This document shows positions 1 through 6,867 of a stretch of DNA of 9,313 nucleotides, piece after piece; positions within the stretch are counted from its first letter, which is position 1, and every line of letters begins with the position of its first letter. The translations under genes and the position numbers were made by a program. The notes beneath the pieces were generated by a model. The model saw only the letters and a list, made by a program, of their open reading frames with translations, searched no databases and had not been told where the DNA came from. This DNA is from an uncultured Clostridium sp. Its GTDB lineage: Bacteria; Bacillota; Clostridia; Lachnospirales; Lachnospiraceae. The stretch spans positions 1-9,313 of the forward strand of contig CALELW010000033.1 in NCBI GenBank assembly GCA_937902905.1, in the 5' to 3' direction.

Positions 1-32
1 TTTTTCTCAATGTTCTTTTGCGTGTTCTCCAT
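1..32 (-). CDS. Start of an unidentified gene, cut by the window edge
   Basis: Only ten codons and two bases of an eleventh are visible, reading MENTQKNIEK, so the product cannot be named. The start is supported by a GGAGGGAG ribosome binding site (minus strand of 41-48) eight bases ahead of the ATG, and by a consensus promoter a further 50 bases upstream. The gene is transcribed in the same direction as the cassette but from its own promoter, after the cassette's terminator. The dyad in its promoter suggests repressor or activator control. The peptide is hydrophilic with no sign of a signal sequence so far. Confidence 0.6.
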   Translation of the reverse strand, partial: MENTQKNIEK

Positions 33-82
33 CCTATCGTCTCCCTCCACTGGCAGACAGGAGAAGTATCATCATGACTAGC

Positions 83-111
83 ATTATATAACACATGTGT
101 GTTTATGTCAA
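83..111 (-). promoter_or_regulatory. Consensus sigma-A promoter for the gene at the left edge
   Basis: On the minus strand a perfect -35 box TTGACA (111-106) and a perfect -10 box TATAAT (88-83) are separated by exactly 17 bases. Transcription should begin near position 76, giving a leader of roughly 45 bases before the ATG at 32. The -35 box begins only about five bases beyond the T-tract of the preceding terminator, so this is a tight terminator-promoter junction. A promoter this close to consensus is expected to be strong unless repressed. Confidence 0.9.
90..103. promoter_or_regulatory. Dyad in the promoter spacer, possible operator
   Basis: AACACA and TGTGTT form an inverted repeat with a two-base centre, lying wholly between the -35 and -10 boxes. 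The inner ten bases ACACATGTGT are a perfect palindrome. A dimeric regulator bound here would block RNA polymerase, so repression is the natural reading. This is inference from position and symmetry; the binding protein is unknown. Confidence 0.5.
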
Positions 112-115
112 GTGT

Positions 116-148
116 AAAAAACCTGCGTCATAAAACTTATGACGCAGG
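116..148 (-). terminator. Intrinsic terminator ending the TIR cassette
   Basis: Read on the minus strand, a perfect 12-base-pair stem (CCTGCGTCATAA against TTATGACGCAGG, 148-137 with 133-122) closes a three-base loop and is followed directly by six T residues (121-116). It lies 26 bases after the stop codon of the Fe-S gene. The opposite strand lacks a clean T-run, so it mainly serves minus-strand transcription. Confidence 0.93.
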
Positions 149-174
149 GAGAAATTATTTTTAATAAATTACAT

Positions 175-1170
175 CTAATTTATCAACTGATTCAACTCTC
201 TTACCTTATTCTGCAAATCTTGTTTCAATCTTGATTCATATTCTCTAACAAGTCCTTTAATTGATTCATATGCGCGATCAATTACCTTTTCATCAAATCC
301 CCATTTAAGTGCAGACCGCAAATCACTTTCCATTTCGTCACGCGCCTGATATGCACCCATATAACAATATTTATAAACTTCTTTAAGTTTTCCTCGACGT
401 CCCGTTTCATATGTTTCCATTTCATCTATGTCTACATAATCAACATAGGAATTAAGACCATATAAACTCGGGTCATCTAATTCTGCAATAATAGGACCGG
501 ACGCATACAACAAATACTCACCAATTCCATCTAACCAAGCTGATTTTCTATTAGGTCTTGTATCAATTGTTGCTAAAGAGTTTGGAATTTTAATGCTGTC
601 GTCGAACAATTGTATGTTTTCCAATATTTTGTCCAATACTTTTTGTGCCTTTTGATTTGCATTAAAATAAAAGTTTGAATCAATTTCCTTATAATCATAG
701 TAAGGGCTTAATTTTTCACTTCGATAATCATTTATAACATTTTTTATTACCGCATCTCTCTTTGAATACCAACATCTATCAATTTCTGATTTAGCAGCAC
801 TTCTTGCCTTACTTTCACTGGAATAAATCCATCGTCCCTCTCCTGGAATAACAGCCTGAAGCCCAATATATGCTTTTTGAGGATCAAATGCAAATATCTT
901 TTTATCCGGAACTTCTAATTTAAAACCATCAACTACTTTCTTTATATCATCTTCGATTTGTGTCTTAGTTTTTGATTTAACAGATTGTAAAGCAAGTATT
1001 TTTTCTGGGCATAATTCAATGATTTTATTTACCTCTCCCTCATCTTTTTCGTCTACAATGCCGCCTCCTTTAATCTCCATTGTGCCATCCAAATTTTCAG
1101 ATAAATACTCACATCCAACGCATAAACCACATGCAATACATTTACCTGTTACTGTTAGTTTCTTTTTCAT
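175..1170 (-). CDS. Ferredoxin-like N-terminus fused to an unknown domain
   Basis: The first 60 residues resemble a single-cluster 4Fe-4S ferredoxin: cysteines 11, 14, 17 and 20 in a CxxCxxCxxC run (CIACGLCVGC) and a later Cys-Pro at 54 (ELCPEKIL), the usual fourth ligand next to proline. Either C20 is a spare thiol or the ligand set differs from a plain ferredoxin. The remaining 270 or so residues are soluble, mixed charge, rich in Tyr and Asp in the middle, and end in a likely coiled helix; I do not recognise them. I chose the ATG at 1170 because AGGTGAT sits four bases before it and matches the 3' part of the anti-Shine-Dalgarno complement. A GTG at 1179 would add three residues. It is the last cassette gene, 44 bases after its neighbour's stop. 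A redox or Fe-S sensing role is possible but unproven. Confidence 0.85.
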   Translation of the reverse strand: MKKKLTVTGKCIACGLCVGCEYLSENLDGTMEIKGGGIVDEKDEGEVNKIIELCPEKILALQSVKSKTKTQIEDDIKKVVDGFKLEVPDKKIFAFDPQKAYIGLQAVIPGEGRWIYSSESKARSAAKSEIDRCWYSKRDAVIKNVINDYRSEKLSPYYDYKEIDSNFYFNANQKAQKVLDKILENIQLFDDSIKIPNSLATIDTRPNRKSAWLDGIGEYLLYASGPIIAELDDPSLYGLNSYVDYVDIDEMETYETGRRGKLKEVYKYCYMGAYQARDEMESDLRSALKWGFDEKVIDRAYESIKGLVREYESRLKQDLQNKVRELNQLIN

Positions 1171-1214
1171 CTTAATCACCTTATCCTTTTCTTAAATTTG
1201 ATTTAATGTTTTAT

Positions 1215-1973
1215 TTACTTGATTGATAATTGTTCTCTGTCTGCTTTTGAATAATTTCTTTTATCCACACCATTTTTATCAATTATTTTTTCTGTATTAT
1301 GTATACTTTTAACGAACATGACATTAAGTTTTGTTAAAACATCTGTCATCCTTGTTACTCTTTGTGTTATAGCATCATAGGCAAGCTCTATACTATTATT
1401 TTGGATTGCCAGCATTCTTGCTCGTTTAGCCTCAATATTAGCCATATCTAATTTCCTTTTTGAATCATCTACAATAGAAGACGAAACCGCACCAACAAAA
1501 GCACCAGCTCCCATAGCTGCTATACTTGACGCTCCTAAACTTAAATTCCGTATACTACCGCTTAGACCACCTACACCTCCTACCAAACAGCCGGCAACAA
1601 CATTTTTAGTAGGTCCCGGTGTTTTAATATCTTTTTGAACCATTTTAACATTTAACTCCATTTCACTCTGTTCAATAACAGAAAAATTCTTAAAAATTGC
1701 TGCCTCTTCTTTTTTCGAAAAATTAATTTTGATAATTTTTTTATATAAATCAACAAATTGCTGCATGGAAGAAAACAAAATTCCCCTTTTTCTATTTCCA
1801 AATCGTATAACTTCTTGATTCATACACTCCTTTGCCGCATTTCTTTCAGCCTGCGCTTTTGATAACTTATCCAAAGAACGAATCGTTTTGTCCACTGCCT
1901 GCTGCTCTAGCTTATCGCTTTTCATCATATCATGAATATACTTTCCGCCTATAATCGTTGCTTCTAATAACAT
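1215..1973 (-). CDS. Glycine-rich hydrophobic membrane-associated protein, unknown function
   Basis: A 252-residue protein I cannot assign to a named family. Residues 1-120 and 170-252 look helical and charged. Residues 124-168 form a hydrophobic stretch rich in Gly, Ala and Ser (AGCLVGGVGGLSGS, then SIAAMGAGAFVGAVSSS), resembling glycine-zipper hairpins that insert into or associate with membranes. No signal peptide is visible. The ATG at 1973 is chosen because a near-perfect AAGGAGGTG (1991-1983) lies nine bases upstream; an in-frame GTG at 1985 would sit inside that site. The upstream gene's TAA at 1993-1991 overlaps the binding site, so the two genes are probably translationally coupled and may make proteins needed in matched amounts. 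The hydrophobic core is compatible with a pore or membrane anchor, but this is inference. Confidence 0.85.
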   Translation of the reverse strand: MLLEATIIGGKYIHDMMKSDKLEQQAVDKTIRSLDKLSKAQAERNAAKECMNQEVIRFGNRKRGILFSSMQQFVDLYKKIIKINFSKKEEAAIFKNFSVIEQSEMELNVKMVQKDIKTPGPTKNVVAGCLVGGVGGLSGSIRNLSLGASSIAAMGAGAFVGAVSSSIVDDSKRKLDMANIEAKRARMLAIQNNSIELAYDAITQRVTRMTDVLTKLNVMFVKSIHNTEKIIDKNGVDKRNYSKADREQLSIK

Positions 1974-1990
1974 ATCACAATCCACCTCCT

Positions 1991-3220
1991 TTACAATTCT
2001 AAAACTGCATCATCATCAAAAAAGAACTCATCAAACTCTTGCAAATTTGCAAAAAGAACCTTGCAATTTATCACAGATGAAACTTCATTCAAACCTTCTG
2101 CAAACACTTCAAAGGAATTTTCAAATGCTCCTTTTTTCATCATCTTAAAACCTTTCGCTACTGAATTATCCCACTTTTCAAATTCCTCCCTAACCGTTTT
2201 GTCTAAATCTTCATAAGCCCTTTCCGTAACATTAATCGTCTGATTTAAAACTGATTTTGCTTTACTAATTCTTCTTGCCTGCATTCTTTCTGCTGCTGCA
2301 ACCATTTGACAAACAGCTTTACCACAACCTATTGCCAATCCAATTAAAAAGCTGGAGCCAAAACTAACTGACATCTCGGCAAGAAATTTACCAACGGAAA
2401 CAAGCATTTTACCACCTGATGTTTTTACTATCATTCCAACTGTTTCTTTTGCCATTGTTTTCATACTTTCTGTGGCAAGACTTTGAATTACATCGGATGC
2501 CAAATATATGGCAGCCGATGATATGTACGCTTTTCCTGCTGTTTTCGCCGTATCAACTGCAACATTTCCTAGTGCCTCTTTTATTTCTATATCACCTCCC
2601 ATATATTGGCACAAATTTTCACCAAAGCTCATTCCTGCTGCAAACGGTGCTACTGATTTTACAGCACGAATTCCTGCACCATGATCAGCATTAATCTTAC
2701 AAGATGTGCCATATATTTTTGAAACTAAAGGGGCATTCATTGTTTCATCCTTTGAAATATTCTGCCTGATTTTCACCTCCTTTTTCATTGCCTTTGTCAA
2801 TCGTTCTGCCTGCTCCTTTGTTATATTCGATTGCTTAACGTGCAAATTGTTTTTCTCTAGATATTCCGACAGTTCAATATTGCCCTTATCTACGACAAAC
2901 GTTTGACCAGCATATTTTTCACCTGATATCTTATATTTATTCGGTCCATGATAACCAGCCTTTGCCTGTTGAAATTGTTTAACACCATATGCGTTTGTTA
3001 TTTCAAAATCCGCCACGCCATTATTTGATAACACACGTATAACATCATCTTTTCCATCTTTCAGAAATTCAATGTTTTTATCCGTTGCGTGCATGTATTC
3101 AAAAACAAACCCACTTGTATTTCCAGCTCCTCGATTTAAATTTAAATTTTTTAAATCATTCTCTATGCAAGCTAACTCTTTCTGATGTTCATGAATATTT
3201 TTAATATTTATTGGATTCAT
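1991..3220 (-). CDS. Possible PD-(D/E)XK-like domain joined to a hydrophobic membrane region
   Basis: 409 residues from the first ATG in frame. The N-terminal 30-115 region has a pattern seen in some restriction-endonuclease-fold proteins: GFVFEYMHA (E41, H44), then ADFEI (D71), then QFQQAK (Q85, K87), which could be an E...D...QxK active site. This is a motif-level guess. Residues 190-310 hold several hydrophobic Gly/Ala-rich stretches, the clearest being SSFLIGLAIGCGKAVCQMVAAA (around 289-310), suggesting membrane insertion or a toxin-like translocating or pore segment. The C-terminus is helical and ends acidic (DEFFFDDDAV). The ATG at 3220 has no recognisable ribosome binding site. The frame is open upstream as far as an A7 run, where a -1 shift from the 13-codon ORF would extend it to 426 residues. 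It is followed by the glycine-rich gene with coupled signals. Confidence 0.8.
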   Translation of the reverse strand: MNPINIKNIHEHQKELACIENDLKNLNLNRGAGNTSGFVFEYMHATDKNIEFLKDGKDDVIRVLSNNGVADFEITNAYGVKQFQQAKAGYHGPNKYKISGEKYAGQTFVVDKGNIELSEYLEKNNLHVKQSNITKEQAERLTKAMKKEVKIRQNISKDETMNAPLVSKIYGTSCKINADHGAGIRAVKSVAPFAAGMSFGENLCQYMGGDIEIKEALGNVAVDTAKTAGKAYISSAAIYLASDVIQSLATESMKTMAKETVGMIVKTSGGKMLVSVGKFLAEMSVSFGSSFLIGLAIGCGKAVCQMVAAAERMQARRISKAKSVLNQTINVTERAYEDLDKTVREEFEKWDNSVAKGFKMMKKGAFENSFEVFAEGLNEVSSVINCKVLFANLQEFDEFFFDDDAVLEL

Positions 3221-3228
3221 TGCATCAA

Positions 3229-3270
3229 CTAAGTAGTATAACTTAATGTCTTGTTTTTTTCTTTCTTCAT
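3229..3270 (-). CDS. 13-codon ORF, leader peptide or true N-terminus of the next gene
   Basis: ATG to TAG encodes MKKEKNKTLSYTT. It has an AAGGAG ribosome binding site (3285-3280) nine bases ahead of the ATG, as good as those of the other cassette genes, whereas the 409-residue ORF eight bases after its stop has none. Two readings are open. It may be a short translated leader whose termination feeds reinitiation at 3220. Or it may be the real start of the downstream protein, with the frames joined by -1 slippage at A_AAA_AAC (3259-3253) or separated by a one-base deletion or sequencing error in the A7 run. With one extra A the product would begin MKKEKKQDIKLYYLVDAM and continue into the 409-residue frame. 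Confidence 0.5.
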   Translation of the reverse strand: MKKEKNKTLSYTT

Positions 3271-3292
3271 AAGCGTTAACTCCTTAAAATAA

Positions 3293-6124
3293 TTAATATT
3301 GAGAATTCAGAGTGCAGGAAACCTCATTACTCCACGGACTAAATAATTTTTGTCCAGATGGTGTTAATTTGTAGGCGCGGACTTTAAAAAAAACTGTCAT
3401 AGGATCACTTGCACTAACTTCATATGACAATGAATACGTTTGTTCATCCTCAATATACGGTGCATTTGTACTATCAACCTGTCTACAATAATACTCATAG
3501 CCATCTGCTCCTTCTACTTGTTGCCATTGTACCCTCGCTGTTACCCCATCACCTTCTTGATACGGATCCGTTGCATTGTAAAACTGTCCAATAACCGGAG
3601 TGCTTGGAGTTAAACTATCTATTTTGTTCTCTATCTTTTCCTTAAAACTTGCAGCCGGCTCATAATCCTCAATTTTATTTATTGTGTCAAGGGCATCCTC
3701 ATACAATCCCATTTTGTATTGTTTTTTTGCTTTCTTATAAAGCGCCTTTTCTTTTAATATTTTTTGTATTTCTTTTACTTGAGTACTGTAGCCAATTTTT
3801 TTATATATTTTAAGTGCTGCAGAATACTTTTTGTTTCCGTAGAGTTCTTTTGCCTTTGCTGCAAGTGCAGCTGTTTTTCCTGCCTCATCTTTTATTTCCT
3901 TATAAATTTTATAAGCCATATTATACTCATTTCTTCTCAAATAAGAATCGGCCCATTTTTGTTTGCTGCTTCGAATATTATCTTTATCCTTTAACGATTC
4001 AAAGATAGCAATTGCATCTACATATTTCTCTGTTTCTAATAATTTATAGGCTTTTTTTCTTAATGTATCATTTACCTTTTCTTTTTCCCCCATTCCTTCA
4101 TAAATCGATATTGCACCATCAAAATCTTCGTTTTTTATATCAGCCTCCGCCTGTTTAGACTTGGTATCATAAATCTTCTTTTTGTTGTTAATTTTTTGAT
4201 AAATTTCCAGCGCATCATTATACGAATTCTTTTTGAAACAAATATCACCTATTTCTTCATAGGCTTTGCTCATTGAATCATCATACTCTATTTCAGACAA
4301 TATTTTTCGTGCCTGCTGATATTTCCCATCCTGAACTAACTCTTTTGCTTTGGAGATTTTATAAGTGTTGGAATTAAAGTAAACAATAAGTACAATAATT
4401 CCAATAACAATGGCAGTAATTAGTGTAAGGCCGGAAATCATTTTGATTTTTTTCTTTCTAGCCTCCTTACGCAAAATTGAATTAATTTTTTCATCAATCT
4501 GCGCAATTTTATCGTTTGAATCCAAAAAGCCATCTAAACCAAGCAACAGTTCTTTGGCATTATTCAAACATGTAATATCACCTTGTTCCATCAAATCCAT
4601 TGCATTCAGATAGTCAATATGTTTTGCGCAATTTTTCATGTAGTCAGCTGAGTCTTTATAATCATGTATTTCCTGTAGCCGCTCAAGGATAACCTCATAG
4701 TCATGAAGCACATATGCACCATTAAATGCCTCAACTAATTTGTTATAATTTCTTTCCGTAATTTTTGCAATTTTTTCTTCGCACTTCCTAATTTGTTCTC
4801 CGGAATCTTCATATGCTTCAATACTTTCAAACTTCTTTTTTGCCGTCTGACATTCTTCCGCTGTATCTGCTTGTCCCAAAATCAGGATTGCCTCTTCATA
4901 AACAGGTTTGCTTTTTATGTTATAAACCAATTGCTCAATTTTATTTCTTTCCTCTTCGTCTGCATACTGAATATACTTTTTATAATTTTTATTATCCTCA
5001 AAACTTTCTTCCAGCATTGAAAACTGTTCCAGCCTTTGAACACGAAGTTCAACCATCAATTTACCTAAATAAGCATTGGCACACTTCGGATTCATATCCA
5101 AAATCCGCTCTGCATACCGGTCAGCTTTTTCCCAATTTCCATCTTCCAAAAACATAAACATACGAGTAAGTAATGGTTGTACATCATTCTCAACTCTATT
5201 TCCGATATTTTTTTCAGATTTTTCTTTCTTTTCTCCACCTGTCAGTTTCTTAATTCCGCGAATCAAATCCTGCATAAAACCGAGTTTTGACATATCCTGC
5301 GCCTGCAAATGTGAAAATTCTTCCGGCAAATCATACGGGTCCATATCACGGTATGCCGGTATCAATATCTTTTTCTTTCCATTACGAATCAGGGCAAGGA
5401 AACGGCTCCATTCGTTCTTTACCCATACGGCATTAAAATATTCTTCTTTTGTTCCTAAAACAACCATTACTTTTGCACTGTTTAACGCTGCAAATATGTA
5501 TGGTTCATACGCTGTTCCCAGTTTATCCTCCAAGGTAATCCTAGAGAAAAAAACCTTAAATCCCTCCTGCGTCAGCTGATGATATAAGTCGTTTGCAAGA
5601 ACTGAATCCTGTGTCCGGCGTCCATTGGCATCCGTTTCTTTATAACAAATGAAAACATCAAACGGTTCTTCCTTCTGGGAAATTGCAAGAATCCCCTTTT
5701 GGATTTCATTAATTGTCCCTGCTTCTTCCTCATATACCTTTTTCTGTTCCGCCGTTGCATACTGTAACGCCGACTTATAATCCGCATCATCATAAATGGA
5801 TGTATACTGTGCGCGATTTACCGTTGGTACTCGTTTGTGACTGCGTGGGTCTTCCACGTATTCAATTCCATAGCGGCAAAGGACAAGTGACCAATAACTT
5901 TCCGCATCCGTCCTGTCCTCATTTAATATCTGCTCATAAATCCCCATTGCCTTATCGAACTCATTGGCACGACGATAGTGATTTGCCCTGTCATACAGGT
6001 TCATCCTATATTCATCATCCATCTTTGGCAAGGTTTGCAATGTACCGCAACTGTCGCAGGTTGCTACGGTATCTCCTGATTTAAATTCCAGTGTTCCTCC
6101 ACACATTTTGCATTTGAAAACCAT
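3293..6124 (-). CDS. Transmembrane TIR-domain protein with zinc ribbon, repeats and Fn3-like C-terminus
   Basis: 943 residues. In order: an N-terminal zinc ribbon (C5, C8, C23, C26); a TPR-like helical segment (about 37-70); a TIR domain (about 154-297) with strand A FDVFICYKETD, the SRITLEDKLG loop, AYEPYIFAAL with E207 as the likely catalytic glutamate, and VWVKNEWSRF; helical repeats to about 550 sharing a Y/F-x-DS motif near 438, 489 and 533; a basic patch RKEARKKKIK (552-561); one membrane helix (563-582); six or so TPR-like repeats (587-835, pattern Y..A..IY..I); and an Fn3-like domain (842-940). By the positive-inside rule the TIR half is cytoplasmic and the C-terminal half outside. 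Bacterial TIR domains are known NAD+ hydrolases or cyclases; activity here is inferred. The ATG at 6124 follows GGAGG by nine bases; a TTG at 6148 is less likely. It lies 27 bases after the four-helix gene. Confidence 0.93.
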   Translation of the reverse strand: MVFKCKMCGGTLEFKSGDTVATCDSCGTLQTLPKMDDEYRMNLYDRANHYRRANEFDKAMGIYEQILNEDRTDAESYWSLVLCRYGIEYVEDPRSHKRVPTVNRAQYTSIYDDADYKSALQYATAEQKKVYEEEAGTINEIQKGILAISQKEEPFDVFICYKETDANGRRTQDSVLANDLYHQLTQEGFKVFFSRITLEDKLGTAYEPYIFAALNSAKVMVVLGTKEEYFNAVWVKNEWSRFLALIRNGKKKILIPAYRDMDPYDLPEEFSHLQAQDMSKLGFMQDLIRGIKKLTGGEKKEKSEKNIGNRVENDVQPLLTRMFMFLEDGNWEKADRYAERILDMNPKCANAYLGKLMVELRVQRLEQFSMLEESFEDNKNYKKYIQYADEEERNKIEQLVYNIKSKPVYEEAILILGQADTAEECQTAKKKFESIEAYEDSGEQIRKCEEKIAKITERNYNKLVEAFNGAYVLHDYEVILERLQEIHDYKDSADYMKNCAKHIDYLNAMDLMEQGDITCLNNAKELLLGLDGFLDSNDKIAQIDEKINSILRKEARKKKIKMISGLTLITAIVIGIIVLIVYFNSNTYKISKAKELVQDGKYQQARKILSEIEYDDSMSKAYEEIGDICFKKNSYNDALEIYQKINNKKKIYDTKSKQAEADIKNEDFDGAISIYEGMGEKEKVNDTLRKKAYKLLETEKYVDAIAIFESLKDKDNIRSSKQKWADSYLRRNEYNMAYKIYKEIKDEAGKTAALAAKAKELYGNKKYSAALKIYKKIGYSTQVKEIQKILKEKALYKKAKKQYKMGLYEDALDTINKIEDYEPAASFKEKIENKIDSLTPSTPVIGQFYNATDPYQEGDGVTARVQWQQVEGADGYEYYCRQVDSTNAPYIEDEQTYSLSYEVSASDPMTVFFKVRAYKLTPSGQKLFSPWSNEVSCTLNSQY

Positions 6125-6151
6125 ATTTTTATGCCTCCACAAAATCAATTC

Positions 6152-6850
6152 TTATTTCATAAGTTTACATTTTCGATTGCGTTCCTCAAGCAAATCTACT
6201 AACTCTTTTGCAAGTGAAGCTGTCTTTTCATTATTCATTTCAACAGCAGCCGAATACTCTTCAAATGCAAGGCGAATCTGCGTCTCCAATTCCGATAACT
6301 GAGCATTGCTCATTAAATTACTGTAACGAACTGCCTCATAAACTTCCTTACTGATTTTCTTTGTATTGTCATCTTTTGATTTACGAACAACACCCTCTGC
6401 ATCCGCAGTCAACTGTCTGATAAAATAAGTGTTTTCCTTGATTTTTTGTTCCGTATCACTCACCGCATCTCCTACCGTCTGTGCGGACACCACAGAGATT
6501 ACCGAAAAACCAAGCGTAAGTACACAAACAATAATCGTTACCCATACCGGTATCATTGGGACAAACATACAGATCGTAGCTGCTGCTATTGTTACTATAA
6601 GCGCACGATAACTCGTTGTAATCAAAGGAATTCGCAAAAAAATCTGTTCCAATTTTGTATATTTTCCGGCTGCAAGAACACATAAAAACTGACCGGCTAA
6701 CGCAAGCCAGACAACGCCATATCCAATCCGAAAGTTTTGATTCAATTTTTCCCCGCTAAGCCACGGCTGTGGAACCAAAAAAATCACAACATGATACATA
6801 ACAATTAACGTCAGCCATACAATGGCATATTTCTTTACATACTTATCCAT
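6152..6850 (-). CDS. Four-helix membrane protein with cytoplasmic helical tail, unknown function
   Basis: 232 residues. Four hydrophobic segments are visible at about 8-27, 43-61, 82-98 and 102-123, the last two joined by a short Pro-containing turn (VPMIPVW). They are followed by a hydrophilic tail of about 105 residues, predicted helical and possibly coiled (EQKIKEN..., ELETQIRLAFEEY..., KELVDLLEERNRK). An even number of helices and the charged tail suggest both ends are cytoplasmic. The ATG at 6850 is chosen because GGAGGAG (6863-6857) precedes it; an ATG at 6886 lies inside the SPFH gene without a binding site. It sits between the SPFH gene (17-base gap) and the TIR gene, so it may anchor or signal between them. 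I recognise no enzyme motif. Confidence 0.88.
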   Translation of the reverse strand: MDKYVKKYAIVWLTLIVMYHVVIFLVPQPWLSGEKLNQNFRIGYGVVWLALAGQFLCVLAAGKYTKLEQIFLRIPLITTSYRALIVTIAAATICMFVPMIPVWVTIIVCVLTLGFSVISVVSAQTVGDAVSDTEQKIKENTYFIRQLTADAEGVVRKSKDDNTKKISKEVYEAVRYSNLMSNAQLSELETQIRLAFEEYSAAVEMNNEKTASLAKELVDLLEERNRKCKLMK

Positions 6851-6867
6851 ACATTTCTCCTCCAAAA

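Noticed and set aside
41..68. Possible stem between CTTCTCC and GGAGGGAG hiding the ribosome binding site of the left-edge gene
   Set aside because: Only about five pairs, one of them G-U, with an 11-base loop; too weak to call a riboswitch or thermosensor.
3221..3292. Terminator or separate promoter between the TIR gene and the 409-residue gene
   Set aside because: No stem with a T-run and no paired -35/-10 boxes are visible, so the seven genes are treated as one unit.
5713..6084. Long plus-strand open frames opposite the TIR gene (also 5076-5579 and 4813-5157)
   Set aside because: They lie wholly within the well-supported TIR coding sequence, translate to low-complexity Phe/Ser/His-rich peptides without domains, and have no convincing ribosome binding sites.
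6125..6148. TTG start at 6148 for the TIR gene
   Set aside because: It would place the GGAGG site inside the coding region. The ATG at 6124 lies nine bases after that site and begins directly at the zinc ribbon.
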